Below, one piece after another: positions 20,690 through 28,990 of a stretch of DNA of 41,234 nt. Source of the stretch: a virus; the IMG/VR virus record IMGVR_UViG_3300042452_000147, positions 1 through 41,234 of that record; one strand, 5' to 3'. Numbering within the stretch: position 1 is the first letter of the stretch; each line of letters starts with the position of its first letter. The notes beneath the pieces are model-generated. The model did not search any database and was not told the origin of the DNA. It saw nothing but the letters and a program-made list of their open reading frames with translations. The position numbers were made by a program, and so were the translations under genes.

Positions 20690-21230
20690 CGGCAGCAGCC
20701 CTCGACAGGTCACGGAGTGCCGACACCCACGCCGCACGGCTCTCAGGAGTCACCGGACCGCCAGATGAGCCCACAGCGTCGTCTAAGAACTTATGGATGG
20801 CTTCTTTGGCGTGCGGCTGCCGGGCACCAATCGACTCGCCACGGCATCGCATCTCACGGGCTGCGATCCTCAACTCGTCAAACGCCACGCCCGTCTTAAG
20901 CCGCTGGTCGTGTTGCCCGTCGTACTCGATGCAATCTGCGAGTTCTGAGCACAAGGCGGACAGGACACTGGCGTCCGAGGCGGCGCGCTCACCGATAAAT
21001 TTTCCCTTGAGCGTGAACGCATCCGGCGGCACCGGGGCAGGGGATGGCTGCGGTGCTTGCCGCTGCGGCGCGAACGCAATCGCCGCAGCCACGAGCAACG
21101 CCACCGCTGCAACGTGCTTGCCGTCAAACGTCGGCCACTTCGCCGTGGCGATGAACGCCTTGAACTTCTCTGCGATCTGCTGCCCAGCGAGAGCATAGAC
21201 CGCGACGGCAACAAGCAGTGCTGTAATCAC
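20676..21230 (-). CDS. Membrane protein with two transmembrane segments
   Basis: 184 aa from a GTG at 21230 that overlaps the upstream stop (GTGA) and follows GAGG. Two hydrophobic segments (ITALLVAVAVYALAG and HVAAVALLVAAAIAFAP) flank a short loop, then a Pro-rich linker and a soluble helical domain (about 75-184). It lies between a putative holin and the papain-like peptidase. No family recognised. Confidence 0.7.
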   Translation of the reverse strand: MITALLVAVAVYALAGQQIAEKFKAFIATAKWPTFDGKHVAAVALLVAAAIAFAPQRQAPQPSPAPVPPDAFTLKGKFIGERAASDASVLSALCSELADCIEYDGQHDQRLKTGVAFDELRIAAREMRCRGESIGARQPHAKEAIHKFLDDAVGSSGGPVTPESRAAWVSALRDLSRAAADVTR

Positions 21231-21598
21231 GGCTTCCTCAGTAGGGGCAGGAGAATCTCGATAGTCCCGGCAGCGATAGCGATGACGAGTGCGCGAGCGG
21301 CTGGCCTGACGAAGTACCAAAACGGGTACATGGCGACCGGCACGCACAGCACGGCGACCGAGTCGAAAAGCACGCCGACAGCCTCAAGCACGATGGCTCG
21401 CTTCTCCTCGCCCGTCAGCGTTTTCGTTGTGTCGAGCGTCTCGACAGCCAGCCGCACGAGAGCGGCGACGAGACAGCCGAACTCCGTGAGCGTCAGCCCG
21501 TCTTTCGCAGCAACCTTGGCGGTGACGAGAAACGCCGACACCTTCTGCGAGATGTCATTGAACGGCGCAGCGGCAGCAAGTGGAGCGTCGGCAACCAT
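21227..21598 (-). CDS. Putative holin-like membrane protein
   Basis: 123 aa. An amphipathic N-terminal part (DISQKVSAFLVTAKVAAKDG) precedes two or three hydrophobic stretches (EFGCLVAALVRLAVE, AVGVLFDSVAVLCVPVAMYP, ALVIAIAAGTIEILLPLL). Size, topology and position before the peptidase gene fit a holin or its regulator, but there is no diagnostic motif. It is linked by GTGA to the next gene. The upstream gap 21599-21628 is short and empty. Confidence 0.55.
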   Translation of the reverse strand: MVADAPLAAAAPFNDISQKVSAFLVTAKVAAKDGLTLTEFGCLVAALVRLAVETLDTTKTLTGEEKRAIVLEAVGVLFDSVAVLCVPVAMYPFWYFVRPAARALVIAIAAGTIEILLPLLRKP

Positions 21599-21628
21599 GC
21601 CGCCAGACTAGGGCGGCTGGGCGGCTTT

Positions 21629-22372
21629 CTAGACCGGCTCTGCCGACTCGCACTCCGCGAGGCATGCAGCGTATCCAGCAAGGTCAATCGGCCCGTCTGC
21701 GGTCTTGTTTGGACCGAGAAACCGTGCCACCTTGTCGAACGTCATGAAGATCGCCCAATCGCTTTCGGTCAGCGGTCGCTTCAGCACGTCCGCAAACGCA
21801 GCGTTGATCATGCCGACAGTCCTGCGGAAGTGATGCCGTGGCCCGCCGTACTTCGGGCGACGGTCACGAATCACAGCAAGTGCTTCCAGCAGCAGACGCT
21901 CGGCTGGATTCCCGGCATCCGGTTCAGGTCGCAAACCATCCGGCGGCGTCGCCAAAAGGCTATCCCCCGTCCAGCGGATGTCATCCGGTGCCGCTTCCAT
22001 CTCACGCTGCCCTTGAAGAATCCAATCAACCGGCACAGTCTCCTCGGGCTCTGCACGCTCAGTACGCTCGGCGTGATACTTCGCTGAACTCGCCTGCGTG
22101 ATTTCACGCCACCCTTCCTCCAGCTCTTCCGGCGTGGGCTGGCACTTGCCGCCGTCGCAGCAGCCGCCAGCAAGGCGAGTCTCTACAGCCGCTCGGAGTT
22201 GTGCGTTGGTGTCTTCGAGGCTGGTGATGATTCCTTGCATGCGTTTCCTTTCGATGAGAAGTCGTGCCACGTCTGCGGCGAGTGATCCTGCGGTGCCTGT
22301 CCACTGTCCCTGATAGCGATACGCTCGCTGGCGTGCGTCGGCTAGATACTCGTCAGTCAATTCGTAGTCCAT
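21629..22372 (-). CDS. DUF6378-like phage protein with N-terminal coiled region
   Basis: 247 aa. The N-terminal half is charged and partly coiled (IERKRMQGIITSLEDTNAQL) with a Cys pair (GGCCDGGKC). The C-terminal 85 residues (LLLEALAVIRDRRPKYGGPR, FRRTVGMINAAFADVLKRPL, FMTFDKVARFLGP) match the pattern I associate with DUF6378, a phage domain thought to be related to MazG-like helical proteins. A nucleotide-pool role is possible. It starts one base within the stop of the metallophosphoesterase gene (TGATG). Confidence 0.7.
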   Translation of the reverse strand: MDYELTDEYLADARQRAYRYQGQWTGTAGSLAADVARLLIERKRMQGIITSLEDTNAQLRAAVETRLAGGCCDGGKCQPTPEELEEGWREITQASSAKYHAERTERAEPEETVPVDWILQGQREMEAAPDDIRWTGDSLLATPPDGLRPEPDAGNPAERLLLEALAVIRDRRPKYGGPRHHFRRTVGMINAAFADVLKRPLTESDWAIFMTFDKVARFLGPNKTADGPIDLAGYAACLAECESAEPV

Positions 22373-23538
22373 CAGTCAAGCCTCGGGCCTGCGACGTGCA
22401 TGGATGCCAGACCGCCGCCGTGGCGATACAGAAACGTCTCCATTGCCTGACGGCTCCCGATCCAACCGTTGATGGCGTGGTAATCGTCTGGCGGATTCAG
22501 CGCCGGTGCGGTTCGCACGATGACGCCGTCAAGCGTGTCTATCGGCTTGTTGTTTGCAGCCGCCTGGTGGTGCAGGTGCCCAGTGTGCCACTCGCGGTAG
22601 ACGCTCTGACTCCACGCCTTTGGTTGCTCAAGCGCCATGATCTGTGGCAGCTTAGGCTTTGCCTTATGCCCGTGCGTGAAGCCGAGAAGGTTGCCGCCGT
22701 GTGAGAGATACTGCCTGCCGGTGAAATCTGGCTTCACTTTCGTGATTCGCGAATTGCGAAAACGCTCCTGCAAGATTCGCTGGAATGTCCACGTCAGCAC
22801 TTCGTCGTGGTTTCCATTGACGATCACAACGTCTGTCGGCACAGTCTCGGCGGATTGCTGAACGAGAGACAAGAGCGTGTCGCAGCCGACTTCGATCATT
22901 TTCTGAAGCCGCCCGTCACGCTCTAGCGGCGTGCCGCCGGTAGTCGTGCCGGCGGGCGTGTCGTAGTGAAACAGGTCTCCCAAGAAGGCGACCGTGCGTC
23001 TGGCTGGCTTGCTGTCGTCGCCAACCGCCAGCAGTTCACTCGCAGCGTCACCAACAAGCCGGGCGGCAATATCCAAGTCGTAATCGCCGCCACCGGCTGT
23101 CTTGTCCCAGCAGTATTTTCCGAAGTGCGTGTCTGCCACCACGAGCACCTGCCAGAGTCCTTCCCGCTTTGGTGCCTTGGCAGTCTTGGTCAAAGGCTTG
23201 CGGATGTCTTTCCTTGCAGCGCCGATCATCGCCTCGACAACCTCGCGGGTCGTCGGCCCGCCCTTCGGCTTGAGCCTTACGAACACGCGATGCAGTTCAA
23301 TGCTTCCGCCTTCGCCGTCGCCACATTCCCACTTGGTCGCTTCGCTGGATGCGATTTCAAAACGGCTCATGTCCGCTTCGATGTGCTTCAGCAGATCCTC
23401 GACGGTCTTGATGCGTCGGCTTGTGGATCGCGCCTCAAGCGTGTCGCCCGACTGCGACTGCGTCACTTGCTCGGCGTCTGCTGCTGGCTTCGGCGGCGGC
23501 AACTTTGCCTTGATCTTGTCCGCTATTTTCGCAGCCAT
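22372..23538 (-). CDS. Calcineurin-like metallophosphoesterase
   Basis: 388 aa from the ATG at 23538, 8 nt after AAGGAG. The N-terminal 125 residues are a separate basic/helical region. The metal-binding motifs follow in order: DTH at 136-138, GD at 187-188, GNHDE at 242-246, then GFTHGH and HTGHLH further on. This is the full set for a two-metal phosphoesterase, perhaps a DNA phosphatase/nuclease like SbcD or a regulatory phosphodiesterase. It lies between virion genes, so it could act on DNA during injection or late replication. Substrate unknown. Confidence 0.88.
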   Translation of the reverse strand: MAAKIADKIKAKLPPPKPAADAEQVTQSQSGDTLEARSTSRRIKTVEDLLKHIEADMSRFEIASSEATKWECGDGEGGSIELHRVFVRLKPKGGPTTREVVEAMIGAARKDIRKPLTKTAKAPKREGLWQVLVVADTHFGKYCWDKTAGGGDYDLDIAARLVGDAASELLAVGDDSKPARRTVAFLGDLFHYDTPAGTTTGGTPLERDGRLQKMIEVGCDTLLSLVQQSAETVPTDVVIVNGNHDEVLTWTFQRILQERFRNSRITKVKPDFTGRQYLSHGGNLLGFTHGHKAKPKLPQIMALEQPKAWSQSVYREWHTGHLHHQAAANNKPIDTLDGVIVRTAPALNPPDDYHAINGWIGSRQAMETFLYRHGGGLASMHVAGPRLD

Positions 23539-23780
23539 TCGGAAAGCTCCTTCTCGGAGATGATGTGCCACCCAGCCGCAGCCGCCTCTTCCCGCAGTGC
23601 CCGTGCCACTGATGCCGCAGATGCGGCACCGTAGCCGCCTGCCTGGAACCGCGTGCGGATCTCCTGCACGCCCGCCTGGTCGTCATCGCTAAGGCGATCA
23701 ATCCACGTCGCCGGCTTGGCTGGCTTCACTCTCTCAGCTACGGCGTCGGCTAGTGCGACGCTTCGGCTTTTCGTCTTCAC
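23523..23780 (-). CDS. Small hypothetical protein, possibly DNA-binding
   Basis: 85 aa from a GTG at 23780, 7 nt after a perfect AAGGAG. A basic N-terminus (VKTKSRSVALADAVAERVKP) precedes a helical domain (WIDRLSDDDQAGVQEIRTRF, ASVARALREEAAAAGWHI, SEKELSEWL). This resembles short phage proteins that bind DNA or pair with nucleases, but no family name can be given. It overlaps its neighbours on both sides (47 and 16 nt). Confidence 0.65.
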   Translation of the reverse strand: MKTKSRSVALADAVAERVKPAKPATWIDRLSDDDQAGVQEIRTRFQAGGYGAASAASVARALREEAAAAGWHIISEKELSEWLRK

Positions 23781-23916
23781 TCTGGGGCTCCTTCCCTTTA
23801 AGGTGAATCCAGCCGTCCTCGTCAGGGATGCCGCCGCCAACGTGCTCTTCGTCGTCGTCAAGCTCGGGCGGCAGAATCACCGCCTCGGTCACTGGCTTGG
23901 ATTTGGCGCGTCCCAT
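23734..23916 (-). CDS. Small acidic/basic hypothetical protein
   Basis: 60 aa from the ATG at 23916 (AGGTGG close upstream). An acidic centre (ELDDDEEHVGG) and a very basic end (KPKRRTSRRRS) suggest an unstructured adaptor. The 133-bp gap upstream (23917-24049) has no convincing gene; it contains GCAGGCGTGTCAAGC twice (23930-23944 and 24041-24055). Confidence 0.55.
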   Translation of the reverse strand: MGRAKSKPVTEAVILPPELDDDEEHVGGGIPDEDGWIHLKGKEPQSEDEKPKRRTSRRRS

Positions 23917-24049
23917 GCCACCTAGCGTGGCAGGCGTGTCAAGCGTTCCGCCGAGCGTTGCTGATCGCCCGTCGCACCAGCAGCCGCCCAACGGCGTCGA
24001 GGAACGGCAGGCCGCGAGCCGTGGACTGCTCGCGGAGCCAGCAGGCGTG

Positions 24050-24487
24050 TCAAGCAGATGGCGGGCCGTCTTTCAGACCTTCATTTACGTCTGGCGAGGC
24101 AAGCAACTGCCCGCGAATCGCATCGGCAGCGCCATCCTGCTCACGGTCGCCAATCACCGCCGCCACGGCTCGGTCAATGGCAAACTCGACTGTTTTGGCA
24201 ACAACGCCACCAACGCGATTTAGCCCGGTCTGCCGTTTGTTGCACCCACAGTCGCCGCCGACAGCTGCCGAAACTCGCTCTTTCGTAATGCCAAAATAGG
24301 CGAGAGCGTTGGCAACCCTGTCGCCGAGCATAGGGTTGGGCACTGGCACCCAGGGCGGTGCCGTGGCGGCAGCAATATCTTCGGCCATTTCATCAATGGT
24401 GCGGCACTGCCTAAATGTTTTTCTCTGCCGAGCCTTGTACCCGCATCTCTTGCACGACAAAGATTCGGAAAAGTCGCACATCAACAT
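24050..24487 (-). CDS. Hypothetical protein with zinc-ribbon-like N-terminus
   Basis: 145 aa from the ATG at 24487 (AGAGGAAG upstream). The first 30 residues hold SCKRCGYKARQRKTFRQC, a likely zinc ribbon. A second motif, AAVGGDCGCNKRQTGLNRVG, adds Cys-x-Cys and is followed by a helical segment (AIDRAVAAVIGDREQ). It sits 13 nt after the large Cys-rich tail protein gene and may function with it. Function unknown. Confidence 0.65.
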   Translation of the reverse strand: MLMCDFSESLSCKRCGYKARQRKTFRQCRTIDEMAEDIAAATAPPWVPVPNPMLGDRVANALAYFGITKERVSAAVGGDCGCNKRQTGLNRVGGVVAKTVEFAIDRAVAAVIGDREQDGAADAIRGQLLASPDVNEGLKDGPPSA

Positions 24488-24500
24488 TGCGGTGCTTCCT

Positions 24501-27407
24501 CTACTGATTGACTTGAAACGTGAATGATTTTGCTGGGTTGGACACAAGACTTAGGCGAACACCAGCGCCTCGCGGTACGCCGTCCGACGGTGCCACAGTC
24601 ACCTTGACCGCACCAGGCCCAGAACCAGACGAAACGTCCAACGTCAACCAAGTGGCAGTTTCCGGCACGACCGCAGCAGACCAGCGGCACGAAGCATCTC
24701 CAACGATTACTGGCATGGTTGCGCAGCCGCCGGAAACCGGTGCGTTTGTAAGGTTGTATCGCACGTCAGGAAAATAGGTGTAGTACATGCCGAACTCGTT
24801 CCAGTTAGGCGATGCGCTAGATAAATCCACCGCCGTAGATATTCCAGAGCATCCGCCAGCGGACACGTTTAGCGTGATCTGCTGCGGAGTGGACCCGTCG
24901 CTTACCACAACGAACTTTTGCGTTCGATCTGTTTCAGAAGCGTTTTGGCTTGCAAATATTGAGTTGTGTGGCCATCCTGCTATGTAATAGCCGCATCGCT
25001 CGTGCGGGCCGCTTGGCCTGACTTCGCCTGTTGGCGATACAGTCACCGTCGCATTGGGCTGCACCGTGAGTTCTGTTGGCGAGAACGTGACCGACCTGCA
25101 TTGCGGCATCAGGTCGCTGCTTAGCGAGACGGCGGTTGTGATTGCGTACGTCCGCGACGGAATACTTGAGCGACCGGACGCAAACACACGAGAGCCTATT
25201 GTGATGATCGAAGCGGCTCCCTCTGCGACATCAGTGCAGAACAGTGTCGACGGCCTCGTCATTGTGTAGAGTCCCCCGCCGCCAAGAAACGGCGGAAAGC
25301 TGTAGTTGACGCACAGCCGGTACGCTGTGCTGCATACTCCCTGCGTGTTGGTGTCTGTGCGCACATAGTCAACGCCGCCAGATGCACCGTTCGGAAAGTT
25401 AAACAGCAGCGAATACACTGTCATGTCGCAGCCGTTGCTATTTTGGTATCCGCCGTACAACGACCTCGCTTGCGACATCGCGGCAACTGGCAGCACCCAA
25501 TCGCCCTCAAGCAGGGGCAGATACCCATCCCAGCGTGCAGCCTCTATTCGAACGCGCCCGTCAGGGTCTTGTTGAAAAATGCTGGACCGAACGCCGTCGT
25601 CAACGCCATCTCGGTCAAGCGGTCCCGGCGGCGAAGGCGCGATGCTACTTAGCGTGACCGTCGTCTCACTTGGGTGACATGCGCCGCCGCGTCCAGCCGA
25701 GAGCCAACTCGACGGCATAGAGGCAGGTAAGCAACGGCCGTAGCGGTGCGCGGCTGGATCGTATGTGCCAGCAATACTGTAAGTGCCGCTAGAAGTCACA
25801 ACATCCGCAGGCGTCAACTCAAGCCACGACAAGGCATCAAAAGCACTGCTCCACCTATAGAACGGGTAGGCCGCAAGATAAGGAAGCGACTGCTGCACAA
25901 AGTCAAACAGCGATATAGAGGCTGACCCCTCTGCGTAGCACTCGTTCGAGGAATGCGAATAGGCGCAACCGCCGTTGGGGTTGCCCAGCACGAGCGGGTA
26001 GGCGTTTTTGCACCCCCACTTTGTGCCAGCAGTCGGAGTGAACGTGACGCCGGGGGGGAGCAGGTCTTTTGGCATGTCACACAAGTTCATGCCGCACAGC
26101 GGCGACGGCTCGACAATCTGCATCTCATAGCGGTCTGTGACATACCCGCTTCCCGTCTGTCTGCCGTAGCTTACAGGTAGTGAAATGTCACCTCTGCGGT
26201 ACTGGCCCACCTTTTCAAAGTCGTATTCTTCCCCGGCGTATTGCCCGACGTAATGCTCGACGCGAAAAACGTGCTTGTCAAACGGCCGCGAGGCATTGGC
26301 AGAGCCGTTTGCATACAGACGCTGGCCGAGTTGCGTTGGTGCGGTGTTTCCCGTCGCCGTGAACTCACCAAGGTAGAATGAGCGAATGTCAACGGTGCAC
26401 CGACCAGACAAACTCAACGTGACCGGGACGTTTGCCAAATGCCCCCTGAAGCTGTGACCTTTTGCAAGCACGGACGCGCCTGTCACAACTGGAGCTACGT
26501 CGTCTGGTATCTGCGTGTCTGCAACGTCTGGAAGTGGTTGTATCGTCGCCGGCGTCATTCCAGCCGGGACGCTCGGCGGCAACGTGGCTGGGTTCACCTC
26601 GGTTGCGACTCTGAAATGAGTCGTTGTTGTGCCTCGTCGCACTCGCACAAGCCACGTCACGATGCACGGCGATTGAATGTAACGGAATAGCGAACCGTTG
26701 CCTGCAAGTGACACGTTGATTTTCGGCACTCTGACAACATCGCTCCACGCTTCAAAAACTGGCTGCGATACAGTCAGCAGCCCGCGTAATGCAGCGTCAG
26801 TGACTTCACTGCCGTCAAGGAACTGCTTCACATTGATGCCAGACTGGGACGCAACGGTAACTCCCACAATCTCAGATGACACGGAAGCAGATAGGTTGTC
26901 GGAGTAGTCGGTGTCAATGACGCCAGCTACGCGACTCACAGAGAATGTGGTGCCAGCCCACACGTAGCCAAGCCACACGTCCCTAAACCTGAGCGGAAAG
27001 TCACGCCCCTCAACTCGCACAGTGATACTGCCACTGACGTCGGGGCACTCAACGCCCAGGCCAAATGACTCGCCATACCCTTTTACCGGCACGGTGTATA
27101 CAACGCTCTCGCCATCGCTCAAGTATCCGTGCGGCTGGATGTTGACGCTCATCGTGGCTGACGCCGTGCTGGACGCTCTGATAATGCCAGCATCCTTCAG
27201 CAAATAGATTGTCTTTGATGGTGTATCTGACAAGCTGCCATTGACGCTCTTCTGGCGAAGGCAACGGTAGAACATTGTCCCGCAATCATCACCGCCGCAG
27301 CACGGGCTGCACGGCGCGCCGAGCATGAATCCGAGCGGGTACATCCCGGCGGCGAGGAAAAACACGCCCCACAACACCAGAGACAGCTGCTCGGCGGCGT
27401 CAATCAT
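24501..27407 (-). CDS. Large Cys-rich tail-associated protein with C-terminal BACON-like domain
   Basis: 968 aa. A hydrophobic N-terminus (LVLWGVFFLAAGMYPLGFML) is followed at once by Cys clusters (APCSPCCGGDDCG). Most of the protein is beta-rich with many scattered Cys (for example CRLCVN- and NGGCAY-type stretches), suggesting disulfide-stabilised domains. The last 65 residues (SCRWSAAVVPETATWLTLDV, then GVRLSLVSN) resemble a BACON/Ig-like carbohydrate-binding domain. Downstream of the tape measure gene and two structural genes, it takes the usual place of a tail-tip or host-recognition protein. The membrane-like N-terminus is odd for a virion protein. Confidence 0.7.
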   Translation of the reverse strand: MIDAAEQLSLVLWGVFFLAAGMYPLGFMLGAPCSPCCGGDDCGTMFYRCLRQKSVNGSLSDTPSKTIYLLKDAGIIRASSTASATMSVNIQPHGYLSDGESVVYTVPVKGYGESFGLGVECPDVSGSITVRVEGRDFPLRFRDVWLGYVWAGTTFSVSRVAGVIDTDYSDNLSASVSSEIVGVTVASQSGINVKQFLDGSEVTDAALRGLLTVSQPVFEAWSDVVRVPKINVSLAGNGSLFRYIQSPCIVTWLVRVRRGTTTTHFRVATEVNPATLPPSVPAGMTPATIQPLPDVADTQIPDDVAPVVTGASVLAKGHSFRGHLANVPVTLSLSGRCTVDIRSFYLGEFTATGNTAPTQLGQRLYANGSANASRPFDKHVFRVEHYVGQYAGEEYDFEKVGQYRRGDISLPVSYGRQTGSGYVTDRYEMQIVEPSPLCGMNLCDMPKDLLPPGVTFTPTAGTKWGCKNAYPLVLGNPNGGCAYSHSSNECYAEGSASISLFDFVQQSLPYLAAYPFYRWSSAFDALSWLELTPADVVTSSGTYSIAGTYDPAAHRYGRCLPASMPSSWLSAGRGGACHPSETTVTLSSIAPSPPGPLDRDGVDDGVRSSIFQQDPDGRVRIEAARWDGYLPLLEGDWVLPVAAMSQARSLYGGYQNSNGCDMTVYSLLFNFPNGASGGVDYVRTDTNTQGVCSTAYRLCVNYSFPPFLGGGGLYTMTRPSTLFCTDVAEGAASIITIGSRVFASGRSSIPSRTYAITTAVSLSSDLMPQCRSVTFSPTELTVQPNATVTVSPTGEVRPSGPHERCGYYIAGWPHNSIFASQNASETDRTQKFVVVSDGSTPQQITLNVSAGGCSGISTAVDLSSASPNWNEFGMYYTYFPDVRYNLTNAPVSGGCATMPVIVGDASCRWSAAVVPETATWLTLDVSSGSGPGAVKVTVAPSDGVPRGAGVRLSLVSNPAKSFTFQVNQ

Positions 27408-28151
27408 CTAGCACTCCGCTGCGATGAGAATCCACTCAGTGCCAACGTAGGCGATCGCGCACGCCTTGGTTCCCGTGCCCGCGACACTGGCGAAGTAGTT
27501 CTGTACGTTCGCGTATGTCACGCCGCTCGTTGTGGCATCCGTGACGGTCTTAGTGCTGCTCTTGTTCCACGGGGCTGAGAACGTGCCGCGCTTGATGCCT
27601 TGAGCGCCACCAGCAGCCAGCCGCACGAGCGCCCACTTTCCGGTGCCCGTACCGCTTTCCTTCCAGAGAATCAAACCCTCGCCCGTCGTTCCGGTCTTGA
27701 GCTCTGTCGTCGACGCCTTGCAGGCCACGAACTTATCGTCGGCACTAGTCACCTCGGCCTTGCACTGCACGACGCCACCAACCGCCACCCTGCCAACAGC
27801 GTTCGCCGCAATCGGCTCAACGGCCACGCACCAAGCCGTCGTGGTCGCAGAAGGCGACGCACCCGTCAGCACCGGCATTTCCTCGAACGACGCTGTCGCG
27901 CCGCCTGACGACGACGTAGGCGTGATCTCCATGCCAGTGATCGCCAGTACGCCCCAGCGAGCGACGGTGACGCTAGGCTTGCAGTACACCCATGTGTACG
28001 GCTTCAGCACAGGCGAGCCGGGGACGCCTGCCGTGCCGGGATTGGCACCAAGCACAAGGTCCGCAGCGTCCTGCGCTCGATTCCACGCACGGGCACTGAT
28101 CGCCCCGCGTAGCGGCTGGCCCGGTTCTAGGCGTCCGTCTGGGCGTGCCAT
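27408..28151 (-). CDS. Probable tail structural protein
   Basis: 247 aa. It starts with a basic PGQPLRGAISARAWNRAQDA segment and continues as Gly/Thr/Ala-rich beta structure (YTWVYCKPSVTVARWGVLAI, VTDATTSGVTYANVQNYFAS). Composition and position between the large Cys-rich protein and another structural gene suggest a distal tail or fibre-attachment protein. The stop is directly followed by the next ATG; its own ATG overlaps the previous stop by one base (TAATG). Confidence 0.65.
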   Translation of the reverse strand: MARPDGRLEPGQPLRGAISARAWNRAQDAADLVLGANPGTAGVPGSPVLKPYTWVYCKPSVTVARWGVLAITGMEITPTSSSGGATASFEEMPVLTGASPSATTTAWCVAVEPIAANAVGRVAVGGVVQCKAEVTSADDKFVACKASTTELKTGTTGEGLILWKESGTGTGKWALVRLAAGGAQGIKRGTFSAPWNKSSTKTVTDATTSGVTYANVQNYFASVAGTGTKACAIAYVGTEWILIAAEC

Positions 28152-28990
28152 TAGCCGATACCTAACGCAGAGAAGTTGCCGTCTTTGTAGACCTTGTTGA
28201 CGTAGGCGTATTTGGGCTTCTTGATTCGATCAGTCGTTGTGGTTGCTTCCTCGTACCGCACCCACAAATACTCGTGGCCTTTTTTGTTGACGCTCAACGT
28301 GCCAACCGGCTGATTCGTCACGTTTGGCGACGCGACGAAGCGATAAGAAAGCGACCACGGCCCACGCCCCTTTTCGTCGTCCCACTCTTGCGAGCCAGAG
28401 CAGCCGAGAAACAGCACTTCGCCAGCATCAAACCCACGGAACGACGAGGCGTTCGTTCGCCCTGTCTGCGTTGCCACGCCCTTGATGTAGGCATCTGTGA
28501 CGTATGCGTTAGGCACGTCGTATGTCTCTGTCCAAGACAGCTGCGGCACGACAACGTCAACGCCGTTCACGCCGTTATCATCCACGGCGATAGCGTTGCC
28601 AAACGACGGGCCGCCGCCAAATATCGTTTCGCTCTCAGCCTGCGTAATGTGCTGTGTGCCGCCGGTCGTATCGAAACTGCGAGCCCGCTTCAGCGGGTTT
28701 GTTCCGTCCTCTGCGCCGTCCTTCGAGTAGTTGATCGTCAACTGCCAAGCGTTGTCGCCTAGGAACGAGACAGAGTAGGACTCTGCCATCAATTGCATTC
28801 CAGATACGCCTGGATACTGCCAGTAGCGGCCGTTGGCGCTGATCCCTGCGTTGATCTCAGCATGCAGCACAGTATCGTCGGCAGTGCCGAAGATCTTGTA
28901 GCTCTTCGTGTAGCTAGAAGCCGCCTTGCGTCCCTTGCGGACGATGGTCGCCTGCCGTGAGTCGCCGTCTTCCACCCATACGAGTGCCAT
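28151..28990 (-). CDS. Probable distal tail protein
   Basis: 279 aa directly after the tape measure gene, the standard place of a distal tail protein. It is beta-rich (MALVWVEDGDSRQATIVRKG, YSVSFLGDNAWQLTINYSKD, VVVPQLSWTETYDVPNAYVT) with a C-terminal basic segment (KPKYAYVNKVYKDGNFSAL). Start and stop each overlap a neighbour by one base. The family is not recognised from motifs; the call is by position and composition. Confidence 0.65.
   Translation of the reverse strand: MALVWVEDGDSRQATIVRKGRKAASSYTKSYKIFGTADDTVLHAEINAGISANGRYWQYPGVSGMQLMAESYSVSFLGDNAWQLTINYSKDGAEDGTNPLKRARSFDTTGGTQHITQAESETIFGGGPSFGNAIAVDDNGVNGVDVVVPQLSWTETYDVPNAYVTDAYIKGVATQTGRTNASSFRGFDAGEVLFLGCSGSQEWDDEKGRGPWSLSYRFVASPNVTNQPVGTLSVNKKGHEYLWVRYEEATTTTDRIKKPKYAYVNKVYKDGNFSALGIG

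Noticed and set aside
23922-24053. TTG-started 43-codon open frame in the gap between two genes
   Set aside because: No Shine-Dalgarno; the composition is Arg/Ala-rich and explained by GC content and a 15-bp direct repeat.
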